Positions 1 through 7,840 of a stretch of 64,000 nucleotides of DNA are shown piece by piece. The position numbers and the translations under genes are program-made. Under the pieces are notes generated by a model. That model had not been told where the DNA came from. It did no database searches and saw only the letters and a list, made by a program, of their open reading frames with translations. Within the stretch, counting starts at the first letter, position 1, and the number at the start of each line of letters is the position of its first letter. Source of the stretch: Chloroflexi bacterium GWB2_49_20 (GTDB lineage: Bacteria; Chloroflexota; Anaerolineae; Anaerolineales; Villigracilaceae); contig MGMF01000021.1 in the NCBI GenBank assembly GCA_001796335.1, forward strand, positions 1 to 64,000, given 5' to 3'.

Positions 1-89
1 AAAAAATGATCCTCGGGCACAATTTGATCATATAAATATTCGCCAAAGAATGAATCCCTTCCCGTCTCTACAAAATGCTCTTTTTCCAT
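1..89 (-). CDS. IS1182-type transposase, N-terminal fragment cut by window edge
   Basis: Reading leftwards from an ATG at 89, the first 29 codons encode a peptide with the stretch D-S-F-F-G-E-Y-L-Y-D-Q-I-V-P-E-D-H-F. This is the typical N-terminus of IS1182/IS5-like DDE transposases (usually ..FFGDYLYDQIVPQDHFLRKL..). A GGAGAG ribosome binding site sits at about 95-100 in the correct orientation. The rest of the gene lies outside the window, so intactness and the element's ends cannot be judged. The family call rests on recall of this conserved N-terminus. Confidence 0.72.
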   Translation of the reverse strand, partial: MEKEHFVETGRDSFFGEYLYDQIVPEDHF

Positions 90-196
90 AGCAACTCTCC
101 TGTATTGATGGTTGCTCCAATTGTATTAAATTTTTCCCCTTCCGTCAATTAACCAACCATTTTGTCACTTGTTTTTCAACACTCTCGAGATACATC

Positions 197-226
197 TTGA
201 CAAGCCTGATAAAGAAGGTGTAAAAT
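197..226 (+). promoter_or_regulatory. sigma70-type promoter of csoR
   Basis: TTGACA (197-202), an 18-base spacer, then TAAAAT (221-226), 42 bases before the csoR start codon. The GC-rich palindrome just downstream of the -10 box would let CsoR block initiation here. Confidence 0.7.
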
Positions 227-230
227 CTAT

Positions 231-256
231 TTACCCACCCCCCGTGGGGGGGGGAT
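231..256. promoter_or_regulatory. CsoR-type operator (C-tract/G-tract inverted repeat)
   Basis: A run of C residues interrupted by one A (234-243) is followed by GTG and an uninterrupted G run (246-254), flanked by TA on the left and AT on the right. This matches the general form of CsoR-family operators, which are GC-tract dyads with A/T edges such as the Mycobacterium tuberculosis csoR operator. It lies between the predicted -10 box and the ribosome binding site (AGGAGA, 257-262), consistent with copper-relieved autorepression. Confidence 0.7.
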
Positions 257-267
257 AGGAGATAAGC

Positions 268-537
268 ATGAAACAAGATGATCCATTACAACGCCTGAAA
301 ACGATTGAGGGGCACCTGCGCGGAGTGATCCGAATGCTGGAGGAGGATGCATATTGTATAGATGTGATCCGGCAAATCCAGGCGGTGGAGGCTGCACTAA
401 ATAAAGTTAGTGGATTAATTTTGGAGCAACATTTAAATTCGTGCGTAATCACAGCAGTCAAAGGAGAGGATCCGGCTGAACGTCAGCGCGTCCTTAAAGA
501 AATCCTTGAAGTATTTGAGACTGCTGCCAAAGTATAG
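268..537 (+). CDS. csoR: CsoR-family copper-sensing transcriptional repressor
   Basis: This 89-residue all-alpha DUF156 protein has the usual length of CsoR/RcnR/FrmR repressors. The copper ligand set is visible: Cys30, His55 and Cys59 (H-x3-C in the second helix), the C-H-C pattern of Cu(I)-sensing CsoR rather than the patterns of RcnR (Ni/Co) or FrmR (formaldehyde). The start is supported by AGGAGA at 257-262. It is the first gene of the module, followed by a CopZ-like chaperone and a CopA ATPase. By family knowledge it represses in the apo state and leaves DNA when Cu(I) binds. The operator overlapping its own promoter suggests autoregulation. Confidence 0.9.
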   Translation: MKQDDPLQRLKTIEGHLRGVIRMLEEDAYCIDVIRQIQAVEAALNKVSGLILEQHLNSCVITAVKGEDPAERQRVLKEILEVFETAAKV

Positions 538-599
538 TAACTAAAAGGATTCCATATTCCCTGTCAGTAAATTCACAATATTTAACAAAGGAGATTCCT

Positions 600-806
600 A
601 TGAATACCGTAAAATACTCTGTACCCAATATCAACTGCATGCATTGTGTGCATACAATCCAATCAGAAGTTGCCGAGTTAGCAGGTGTTCAATCTGTGAA
701 AGCAGATGCCGGCAACAAACAAGTTGAAATTGTCTTCGATGCTCCTGCCACCGAAGAAAAAATCAAGGCTTTAATGGCAGATATAAAATATCCAATTGCC
801 GGATAA
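600..806 (+). CDS. copZ: CopZ-like copper chaperone (HMA domain)
   Basis: A 68-residue single heavy-metal-associated domain. The metal site is N-C-M-H-C near residues 13-16, the Cys-x2-Cys loop that binds Cu(I). Length and ferredoxin-like pattern match soluble chaperones that hand copper to CopA and exchange it with CsoR. An AAGGAGA ribosome binding site precedes the ATG. It follows csoR by 62 bases and is probably in the same transcript. A hairpin before copA could reduce read-through. Confidence 0.85.
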   Translation: MNTVKYSVPNINCMHCVHTIQSEVAELAGVQSVKADAGNKQVEIVFDAPATEEKIKALMADIKYPIAG

Positions 807-850
807 AGATATTATTAAGCAATCCGAGGTTTGTCAAATTGCTTATAGTG

Positions 851-926
851 AGACCTGATGGTTTAGGTCTGGATGTACAATAATTTCGCAATACAGATAT
901 GTGGTGGCGGGATATTTCCCGCCACC
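851..926 (+). terminator. two hairpins between copZ and copA, possible attenuator
   Basis: A 6-bp stem AGACCT/AGGTCT (851-856 with 865-870) is followed by a perfect 10-bp stem GGTGGCGGGA/TCCCGCCACC (903-912 with 917-926, 4-base loop). The second lacks a clean U-tract, so it may be a weak terminator, a processing or stabilising element, or an RNA that lets copZ exceed copA in expression. Confidence 0.4.
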
Positions 927-962
927 TCTATTGTTGATTGATAATTTTTGTGAAGGTGACAT

Positions 963-3389
963 ATGGCTGATAGTAAACAACTAACTCTGCCAATCACAGG
1001 TATGACTTGTGCAAACTGCGTGGCAGCCGTTGAACGAAATTTGAAGAAATTGGATGGAATTAATAACGCTGTTGTGAATTTATCCTCCGAGCGGGCATCC
1101 ATTGAATATGACCCAACCAAACTTGCCCTGGCCGATATGATCAACAGGGTCGAGAGGGCTGGTTATGGCATAGCCAGTGGCGAGGCCGATCTGGTAATTA
1201 AACGTCTGGCAGATGACAATGATGCGCGCCGCCTTGAAAAAGCACTCTCCAAACTAGATGGAGTTCTGGGTGCTCAGGTAACGTTCACGGACGAGAAAGC
1301 CCGGGTTAAATATGTCCCGACGATTATCAGTCAATCTGAAATACGAAAAGCAATAGCGGCGGTGGGGTTTGCAGCCCTTGAATTAGGGGGTGAGGCAGAT
1401 GATGCTGAGGCGAAGGCGCGCGAAATTGAGATCAATCAGCAGCGAAAACTTTTGATAACTGGATTGATATTTACTGTGCCTCTGTTCGTCTTTTCAATGG
1501 CGCGTGACTTTGCCTTGCTGCCTATGTGGGCGCATGGGGAGTGGGCGAATATCTTCATGTTAATCTTATCCACTCCGGTACAATTCTATGTAGGCTGGCA
1601 ATACTATATAGGAGCCTACAAATCATTGCGAAATGGGGCTGCCAATATGGATGTCCTGATCGCGATGGGGTCATCCGTGGCATATTTCTATTCGATTTTT
1701 GCATTGCTGGGAATTTTTCCGGGGCATTTATATTTTGAGACTTCAGCAACCATCATAACCTTGATCCGGGTGGGTAAGTATTTAGAGGCACGTGCCAAAG
1801 GACGCACCAGCGATGCCATCAAGAAGTTGATGGGATTACGTGCCAAGAATGCGCATATTGAGCGGGATGGTCAGGAGATGGAAGTTCCGGTGGATGAGGT
1901 GCATGTAGGTGATATTGTTCTCGTACGTCCAGGAGAAAAAATTCCGGTGGATGGTGTGGTTATTGAAGGCCGATCAGCATTGGACGAGTCGATGCTGACA
2001 GGTGAATCCTTGCCGGTGGAAAAAGGTCCTGGCGATGCAGTGGTGGGGGCTACCATGAACAAACTTGGGATGCTAAAATTCGAAGCTACCAAGGTGGGAA
2101 AGGAAACTGCCCTGGCACAAATTGTCCGCCTGGTGGAAGAAGCCCAGGGAAGTAAAGCTCCCATTCAAGCGCTGGTGGATAAAGTATCAGCTATATTTGT
2201 TCCGGCAGTGATATCGATTGCTGCAGTTACATTCCTGGTCTGGTATTTCTTTATCCCTCTGCCAGCAGGATCGGATGTCAGCCTGTTAACGAGAGCATTG
2301 ATCAACATGGTGGCTGTCCTCGTGATTGCCTGCCCATGTGCAATGGGACTTGCAACACCAACTGCTGTCATGGTTGGAACAGGTAAAGCAGCTGAATTAG
2401 GGATTCTTTTCCGTACTTCTGAAGCTCTGGAACGAGCCGGAAGAGTAAGTGTAGTTGTTTTGGATAAAACAGGAACCGTTACGAAGGGACAACCTGCGGT
2501 CACGGATATCGTAAGTCTTGATACAAAAAAATGGCCAGTAGAGGAGATATTACGTTTGGCTGCCAGTGTGGAAAAAGGTAGCGAACACCCACTGGGCGAA
2601 ACTATATGGGCAGAAGCTACCAAACAAGGGATCGGTCTGTCGGAACCCGAAGGATTTAAGGCTGAGGCTGGTCTTGGAGTGGAATCAACTGTAGATGGAT
2701 ATCATGTTGCAGTTGGCAATATGCGTATGATGAAAAATCGAATTCAATTTTTGAATAACCTTGAAACGGCGGTAGAGAATTTCCAGGCTGAGGCAAAAAC
2801 AGCCATGTTGGTCGCCATTGATGGGGATGTTGTCGGTGTGATCGCAGTTGCAGACACAGTGAAAGAGAATTCAAAAAAAGCAATAGACGATCTTCATAGG
2901 ATGGGCTTGAAAATTGTCATGATCACAGGCGACAACCAGAAGACTGCCGAAGCAATCGCACAACAGGTTGGAATTGACAGCGTTTTGGCGGAAGTCATGC
3001 CAGATGGAAAATCAGCCGAGGTGAAGAAAATCCAGGGCTCAGGTAAAGTGATCGCCATGGTTGGAGACGGCGTAAATGACGCTCCGGCGTTAGCACAGGC
3101 TGATGTTGGCATTGCCATCGGAACGGGTACGGATATCGCCATGGCAGCTGCCCCGGTTACCTTGATCAGTGGAGACTTGGGCGGAGTGGGGCGTGCTATC
3201 CTGCTGTCCCGTAAAACACTCAACACCATTAAGCAAAACTTGTTTTGGGCTTTTATTTACAATATCTTGTTGATTCCTGCTGCAGCCGCAGGTCTGCTTA
3301 ATCCAATGCTGGCGGCCGGTGCAATGGCTTTTAGCAGCATCTTCGTGGTCAGCAACAGCTTAAGACTTAGGAAGGCTCGCATTCTATGA
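963..3389 (+). CDS. copA: P1B-type copper-exporting ATPase
   Basis: An 808-residue copper P-type ATPase of the inner membrane that couples ATP hydrolysis to Cu(I) export. The N-terminal HMA domain has G-M-T-C-A-N-C (Cys16, Cys19). A second HMA-like fold (about residues 77-140) has no Cys-x2-Cys, so it probably does not bind metal. Then come the actuator T-G-E-S, the membrane metal site C-P-C in [12 protein letters not shown], the phosphorylated D-K-T-G-T, the S-E-H-P nucleotide-binding motif and G-D-G-V-N-D. The start follows a GAAGGTGA ribosome binding site. The stop overlaps the next reading frame by four bases (ATGA). Overall length and motifs indicate an intact gene, unlike the decayed genes downstream. 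Confidence 0.96.
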   Translation: MADSKQLTLPITGMTCANCVAAVERNLKKLDGINNAVVNLSSERASIEYDPTKLALADMINRVERAGYGIASGEADLVIKRLADDNDARRLEKALSKLDGVLGAQVTFTDEKARVKYVPTIISQSEIRKAIAAVGFAALELGGEADDAEAKAREIEINQQRKLLITGLIFTVPLFVFSMARDFALLPMWAHGEWANIFMLILSTPVQFYVGWQYYIGAYKSLRNGAANMDVLIAMGSSVAYFYSIFALLGIFPGHLYFETSATIITLIRVGKYLEARAKGRTSDAIKKLMGLRAKNAHIERDGQEMEVPVDEVHVGDIVLVRPGEKIPVDGVVIEGRSALDESMLTGESLPVEKGPGDAVVGATMNKLGMLKFEATKVGKETALAQIVRLVEEAQGSKAPIQALVDKVSAIFVPAVISIAAVTFLVWYFFIPLPAGSDVSLLTRALINMVAVLVIACPCAMGLATPTAVMVGTGKAAELGILFRTSEALERAGRVSVVVLDKTGTVTKGQPAVTDIVSLDTKKWPVEEILRLAASVEKGSEHPLGETIWAEATKQGIGLSEPEGFKAEAGLGVESTVDGYHVAVGNMRMMKNRIQFLNNLETAVENFQAEAKTAMLVAIDGDVVGVIAVADTVKENSKKAIDDLHRMGLKIVMITGDNQKTAEAIAQQVGIDSVLAEVMPDGKSAEVKKIQGSGKVIAMVGDGVNDAPALAQADVGIAIGTGTDIAMAAAPVTLISGDLGGVGRAILLSRKTLNTIKQNLFWAFIYNILLIPAAAAGLLNPMLAAGAMAFSSIFVVSNSLRLRKARIL

Positions 3390-4023
3390 ACCAGGTGCTT
3401 ATTGCATTTATCACTGGATTAACAACTGGAGGATTAAGTTGCCTGGCAGTCCAGGAAGGGTTACTGGCAAGTTCCTTGGAACAACAACTGGAAAAAGATG
3501 TACTTAGCCAATCATCAAAGAAAGCAGGTAAACCCAGGGCTCGCGGAAAACTAAAACCAGTTCGCTTGGCTCTTCCAATACTGTTATTTCTGGGAGCAAA
3601 GTTGGCAGCTTATACTCTTCTGGGCTTGTTTTTGGGTGCTATCGGATCGGTTTTCCAATTGAATGCGCTTTTGCGAGCCATCCTCTTGATCGCGGTTGGC
3701 ATCTTTATGCTTGGGAATGCGCTGAGAATACTCAACGTTCATCCGCGCCTGCAACCAACCAGTTGACAGTGTATGTTGAAAATAATGGATATTCCCCCAG
3801 ACGACTGAATGCGCTGGCTGGAGAGTCTATCCAACTTAATTTGGTGACTGAAAAGACCTTTTCGTGTTCGCGTGATTTTGTAATACCCGCGCTGGGAATT
3901 CAAGTTCTTCTACCTGATACAGGAACGGTTCCGGGCGATATCCCCGCACAGGAACCAGGGACGATAATGCGTTTTACTTGTTCCATGGGAATGTATACTG
4001 GTGAAATCTATTTCGATAATTAA
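3386..4023 (+). pseudogene. TauE/SafE-like membrane protein with C-terminal cupredoxin domain, internally deleted and frameshifted
   Basis: The first frame (3386-3766, 126 aa) begins like the TauE/SafE or DsbD-like 'UreH' membrane family (F-I-T-G-L-T-T-G-G-L-S-C-L-A-V-Q) and has the first membrane helices, but stops just after L-N-V-H-P, where family members continue for roughly another 100 residues. A second frame from a TTG at 3763 (86 aa) holds only the C-terminal cupredoxin-like domain (N-G-Y-S-P...T-F-S-C-S-R...F-T-C-S-M-G-M-Y-T-G). In relatives I know, the two parts belong to one metal-handling protein. The missing middle plus frame change point to a relic. Two short genes overlapping at TTGA is a less likely reading. 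Confidence 0.7.
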
Positions 4024-4030
4024 GGATCGC

Positions 4031-4243
4031 ATGGTAAAAAAGGTATTTTTGATCAAAGATATGCACTGCACCGCTTGTGTCATGCGTGTTGAAGGTATCG
4101 AAGATGATCTTCCTGGCATCAAGCATATTTCTGCAAGTTATCAAAAACAACAAATGTCTGTGGAATATGATGAGAATCAAGTAAGTGAAGCCCAAATCAT
4201 TTCTGCGGTTGCCAGGCTGGGCTACCATGTAGAAATGAATTAA
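4031..4243 (+). CDS. HMA-domain protein, putative copper chaperone
   Basis: A 70-residue heavy-metal-associated domain with D-M-H-C-T-A-C as the Cys-x2-Cys metal loop. I chose the ATG at 4031, preceded by AAGGA, rather than the upstream GTG at 4001, which would overlap the cupredoxin fragment. The reading frame is complete, although its neighbours on both sides are decayed. Either it is a second functional chaperone, or it is the detached N-terminal HMA domain often found on TauE-cupredoxin proteins. Confidence 0.7.
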   Translation: MVKKVFLIKDMHCTACVMRVEGIEDDLPGIKHISASYQKQQMSVEYDENQVSEAQIISAVARLGYHVEMN

Positions 4244-4252
4244 TATTAGACC

Positions 4253-4882
4253 ATGAGAATAACTCTGGTTGGGCAACCAAATTGCGGTAAGAGCACCTTG
4301 TTCAATCAGGTGCTGGATACAAGGCAGAAACAGGGAATTTTTCCGGAACTACAGTGAAGTTTACGGAAAGTAAAATCCGTGTAACTGGAGAAGTAAAGGA
4401 TCTTGTAGACCTGCCATGCGAATATTCCCTTAAAGCTGTTCATGGCAAAGAATGGTCTCGAATTGTGAATTTATTGTTGAAGCCCGGTTTTTGCTGATTG
4501 TCGGTTGTTTGCTCGTGGCTCTTTTGAACTACTTTAACTTCAGTCAGTTCCTCAATGTAATGGTAAGACCATTTACATGGTTGCTTGGGTTGCCATCAGA
4601 GACAGGAGTGCCATTGATGTTTGGGATCCTGAGAAAAGAGCTCTTTCTGGTATGCTGCGCCAGGCGCTGGGTGTGACAGAATTTTCTTCTGCCATGACTT
4701 CCCTGCAAATGCTTACAATTACAGTTTTTGTCGCTTTCTATATCCCTTGTCTTCCCACGTTAACCACATTAAAAAAAAGGAACTAGGGGGAAAAGAAATG
4801 TTGATAATGCCTGATTTACATCCATTGTGCTTTGGTGGCTTCAATATTTGCACGGGGATTTGGCTTCCTATTCCCTGTTTGA
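4253..4882 (+). pseudogene. feoB: feoB relic (ferrous iron transporter) with large internal deletion and frameshifts
   Basis: It starts with ATG and an intact G1 motif [15 protein letters not shown] frameshift follows, after which the next frame continues [15 protein letters not shown]...V-D-L-P, the expected FeoB sequence. The middle of the protein is gone. From about 4452 the C-terminal gate-domain helices resume (L-L-N-Y-F-N-F, P-F-T-W-L-L-G-L-P-S-E, then L-R-Q-A-L-G-V-T, F-Y-I-P-C-L), in two further frames, ending with S-I-F-A-R-G-F-G-F-L-F before TGA at 4880-4882. Only about 630 bases of a roughly 2-kb gene remain, so it is non-functional. Confidence 0.88.
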
Positions 4883-4966
4883 GCGGGTTTATATATTTTT
4901 CCCGGAGATATTCATGTCGGTAAGATATTTGTTACCCATTGGGAATACTATAACCATTGAGATGAA

Positions 4967-5511
4967 ATGATAAATAAAGGCACCTGGTATGCGATTGAAA
5001 CCTATATATTGTGGGGGGTTCTTCCGATCTATTAGAAGCAATTACATAATATTCCAGCTGTAGAGATGATCGGGCACCGGATTGTATGGTCATTCTTGGC
5101 TGTCAGCTTGGTATTAATAGCGCGAAAAGATTGGAGTAATTTTAAGAAAGAGATAGCTAGTAAGAGAGTGTTGTTACCGTATGCAGCTGTTTCCGTGTTG
5201 ATAGGAATTAACTGCTGATTTATATCTGGGCTGTAAATGCCAATTTTATCGTGGAAACCAGCCTGGGTTATTTCATCAACCCCTTATTCAGTGTGTTCTT
5301 GGGAGTGATTTTCCTTAAAGAGCGTCTGCGTAGATGGCAATGGTTTCCAATTATTCTTGCAGCGTCTCAATTCCTGATCGGTGTTTTCATCTATCACGAA
5401 GCATTCAGTCATTTCCAGTTGGTAGGATTTGGAATGGTTTAGATGGCACTGATATTCTTTGTAATGGAGAGATATCTGCATAGTAAGCGAATAACCCAGA
5501 CTGCTAACTGA
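4967..5511 (+). pseudogene. rarD: rarD/EamA-family transporter relic
   Basis: From ATG 4967 the frame reads N-K-G-T-W-Y-A-I-x-x-Y-I-L-W-G-V-L-P-I-Y, then hits an in-frame TAG where RarD proteins have Trp. The following sequence still encodes typical RarD helices ([35 protein letters not shown]). It then jumps from L-I-G-V-F to C-terminal-like sequence (F-F-V-M-E-R-Y-L-H) and ends at 5511. Premature stops and an internal deletion make a relic of about 180 codons out of about 300. Confidence 0.82.
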
Positions 5512-5532
5512 TATGGTAAACCAGATATATTG

Positions 5533-5561
5533 TTGATTTCCTGTTACTTTTTCTCTATAAT
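5533..5561 (+). promoter_or_regulatory. promoter of phosphofructokinase gene
   Basis: TTGATT (5533-5538), a 17-base spacer, and a consensus TATAAT (5556-5561), about 55 bases before the chosen start. It lies directly after the rarD relic. Confidence 0.62.
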
Positions 5562-5615
5562 ATAAGCAAACCTAACCAGCGTGCATGTTTTATGACATTG
5601 AATAGGGAAAATATC

Positions 5616-6815
5616 ATGACGCAAAAAAAGAAAGGTGTGATCGGAATTTTAACTGGCGGAGGAGATGTACCGGGGTTAAATCCCGCCATCCGAGCTGTAA
5701 CCATCCGGGCCTTGCGTGAAGGATATCAAGTAATTGGCATCCGGAGAGGGTGGGGAGGTTTATTGGATTTAATCCGTGATAAATCTGCGGATAACAGCAA
5801 TAATTATATGTTATTAACGGAGGAAATCGTCAACCGGACTGGTCGCACGGGAGGTACATTCCTGCATACATCCCGGACAAAACCGAGCAGCATTAAGCGC
5901 GAAGATGTCCCCGATCACTTAACGGATAAGTTTAAGGGAGATAAGAATGATCTTACTTCCGAAATTTTGAAAAATTTGGATTTTCTCGGTATTGATTTCC
6001 TGATCCCGATCGGGGGAGATGACACGTTGAGTTATGCAGTTCGAATGTTCCGCGAAGGAGTTAAAGTAGTCGCCATTCCGAAAACGATGGATAACGACGT
6101 GCCTGGAACGGATTATTGTATCGGTTTCAGTACCTGCGTGACCCGCACAATATCACTGGCAAATAGCCTGCGGACCATCGCCGGCTCACACGAGCGCCTA
6201 CTGGTATTAGAAGTATTTGGTCGTTACGCCGGCTTTACTGCTATGTTACCTACAATGGCTGGTGCAGCAAATCGTTGCGTGATTCCTGAATTCAGATTCA
6301 ATATCGATCGATTGGCTGAATTACTTGTTTATGATAGGAACAATAATCCCAGCCGTTATGCCATTGTACTTGTATCCGAAGGAGCCATGTTTGAAGGAGG
6401 GGAAATGATTCTACAAGATCACGCCATGGATGCTTATGGACACGCAAAGTTAGGTGGCGTAGGAGATCTGGTTTCTTATCAATTAAAGGATGCAACTGCC
6501 AAATATAACCGTGGCAAGGCAATCGAAGTTGTCAATCAAAAACTTGGATACATGGTAAGGGGCGGAGATCCGGATGCAATTGATTCTATTGTACCAATGG
6601 CCTTTGGAAATCTGGCCTTAGACCTTTTGGTTAAAGGAATCCACGGCCGCCTGGTTGTTCTAAAAAATGGCCGATATGATAATGTTCCCCTGGACGTGAT
6701 CACAAGCACCAAGAAAATGGTAGATGTGAAGGAATTCTATAATACGGAACGCTATCGCCCGACTTACGAAAGTTTTGAAATGAAACCGTTATTCATAATG
6801 ACCAGTGAATTGTAA
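5616..6815 (+). CDS. 6-phosphofructokinase, PPi-type active-site residues
   Basis: A 399-residue group A phosphofructokinase that phosphorylates fructose 6-phosphate in glycolysis. N-terminal G-I-L-T-G-G-G-D-V-P-G-L-N-P and F-G-R-Y-A-G-F-T-A identify the family. The phosphoryl-donor site reads G-G-D-D-T with Asp136, and P-K-T-M-D-N-D with Lys156. They are 20 residues apart, as are positions 104 and 124 of E. coli PfkA, where ATP enzymes carry Gly. The Asp/Lys pair is the established signature of pyrophosphate-dependent enzymes, which also run in reverse. The ATG at 5616 follows a weak AGGGAA; an upstream in-frame ATG at 5592 has no ribosome binding site. Confidence 0.88.
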   Translation: MTQKKKGVIGILTGGGDVPGLNPAIRAVTIRALREGYQVIGIRRGWGGLLDLIRDKSADNSNNYMLLTEEIVNRTGRTGGTFLHTSRTKPSSIKREDVPDHLTDKFKGDKNDLTSEILKNLDFLGIDFLIPIGGDDTLSYAVRMFREGVKVVAIPKTMDNDVPGTDYCIGFSTCVTRTISLANSLRTIAGSHERLLVLEVFGRYAGFTAMLPTMAGAANRCVIPEFRFNIDRLAELLVYDRNNNPSRYAIVLVSEGAMFEGGEMILQDHAMDAYGHAKLGGVGDLVSYQLKDATAKYNRGKAIEVVNQKLGYMVRGGDPDAIDSIVPMAFGNLALDLLVKGIHGRLVVLKNGRYDNVPLDVITSTKKMVDVKEFYNTERYRPTYESFEMKPLFIMTSEL

Positions 6816-6821
6816 CCAACT

Positions 6822-7280
6822 TTAAGCACGTGCAATGGCTAATTCCATCTGGGTAAATTTCAAGCGCTCCAAAACTGCTGCGCTTATATTGCGCATAAGC
6901 GCATATCCGAGCTTGGGATCAATTTCAGCCAGGGCTCTCAGGGCGATCGAGTTGATGGCAATTACCCGTATCGGCGTGGCCGTACGCACAGATGAGATAA
7001 ACTGATAAGGTTCGATCAATGAGGAAACCCCAAAAACCTCACCTGGGGCAATCGAACCAACCAGTGCGTTGACGATGGCGCCTTCACCACCCCCGCTATA
7101 AACCAAATCAACATCACCTTCCAGCAGCAAATATAGTTTGGATGCAACTGAATTCTCCCGGGCGACGAGAGCGCCTTTGGGGTGAGTTTCGATTTCAGCG
7201 ATCATGGCGATTGCTTTGAATTGGTCGTCGGTGAGATGGTTGAAGAACTGGTAGCGATGGAGCATTTCTATGGATACCAT
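6822..7280 (-). CDS. cyclic-nucleotide-binding-fold protein without DNA-binding domain
   Basis: This 152-residue protein is essentially one CRP-like cNMP-binding beta barrel (G-A-L-V-A-R-E-N-S, L-Y-L-L-L-E-G-D-V-D-L-V, P-G-E-V-F-G-V-S-S-L) with a short helical tail and no helix-turn-helix. The phosphate-binding cassette reads S-L-I-E-P-Y-Q-F-I-S-S-V-R-T-A, lacking the usual Arg-Ser/Thr-Ala arrangement, so its ligand may not be cAMP. It is the last gene of the hydrogenase/Hdr cluster and overlaps the maturation protease gene by 86 bases, suggesting translational coupling. Its role is unknown; a sensory or scaffold partner is plausible. Confidence 0.75.
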   Translation of the reverse strand: MVSIEMLHRYQFFNHLTDDQFKAIAMIAEIETHPKGALVARENSVASKLYLLLEGDVDLVYSGGGEGAIVNALVGSIAPGEVFGVSSLIEPYQFISSVRTATPIRVIAINSIALRALAEIDPKLGYALMRNISAAVLERLKFTQMELAIARA

Positions 7281-7776
7281 ATTTTTCTCCCTTATACATT
7301 TTGGAAATCAAATTCATCACAAGATTTACAGCTACTGGCACAGCGGAGGCTACCGGTGGGGTTAACTCTTCACTGAAATCATAAACGTTTGCAGCTTCTA
7401 CGGCAACAATGAGGATATCCTCGTCTTTTGGCAAACATATGTTCATGCTGCGGCCTACGTTCAAGGCATTTCGAAGGCTGGTGTCGTGCGAGGATGAAGT
7501 GTGACCTGCTGTCAGATCGGGCATGGCACTTAATGGAAAGGAGACTACTTCTCCTTTAGGGTGTTTGCCGCTGGAAATGGCGTCTATCAGGATCACATTC
7601 TGGTAACCGGTTAACCGCTCCATAAGACTGAGTCCACCCAAAGATAAAAACTCAAATTCCAGGTTGGATTTGGAAGCGAATCTCTTCTTTAGTTTTTGAG
7701 CAATAACCCATCCAACCCCATCATCCCCAAGGATGGGATTTCCCAATCCAATAATGAGCGTAGTGTCACCTGCCAT
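7195..7776 (-). CDS. [NiFe]-hydrogenase maturation protease
   Basis: A 193-residue HycI/HyaD/FrcD-type endopeptidase. The N-terminus has G-L-G-N-P-I-L-G-D-D-G-V-G, including the conserved metal-probing Asp, and a later S-S-H-D-T-S-L motif supplies the His. These enzymes clip the C-terminal peptide of the large subunit after nickel insertion. The nearby MvhA still carries such a peptide, making it the obvious substrate. It lies downstream of mvhA, separated by a 12-bp stem-loop. Its 3' end overlaps the cNMP-fold gene. Confidence 0.88.
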   Translation of the reverse strand: MAGDTTLIIGLGNPILGDDGVGWVIAQKLKKRFASKSNLEFEFLSLGGLSLMERLTGYQNVILIDAISSGKHPKGEVVSFPLSAMPDLTAGHTSSSHDTSLRNALNVGRSMNICLPKDEDILIVAVEAANVYDFSEELTPPVASAVPVAVNLVMNLISKMYKGEKYGIHRNAPSLPVLQPSHRRPIQSNRHDR

Positions 7777-7788
7777 TTTCTTTTTGTA

Positions 7789-7822
7789 AAGGGGTTGTCA
7801 TTACTATTAGACAACCCCTTTA
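7789..7822 (-). terminator. 12-bp stem-loop between mvhA and protease gene
   Basis: AAAGGGGTTGTC (7789-7800) and GACAACCCCTTT (7811-7822) form a perfect 12-bp stem with a 10-base loop, in the 64-base gap after mvhA. On the transcribed strand the stem is followed by ACAAAAAG, not a U-tract. It is therefore more likely a partial terminator or 3'-stabilising structure that keeps hydrogenase-subunit mRNA above that of the protease. Confidence 0.5.
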
Positions 7823-7840
7823 AGTCAATCCTTGTTTTAA

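Noticed and set aside
2165-2623. Leftward 152-aa frame inside copA
   Set aside because: It lies wholly opposite conserved CopA motifs, and its composition is that of a complementary-strand artefact.
3386-5511. Explaining all broken genes as sequencing error
   Set aside because: Frameshifts alone could be errors, but the feoB, rarD and TauE relics also lack hundreds of internal bases, which simple read errors would not cause. The 34028-34526 relic has only frameshifts, so error remains possible there.
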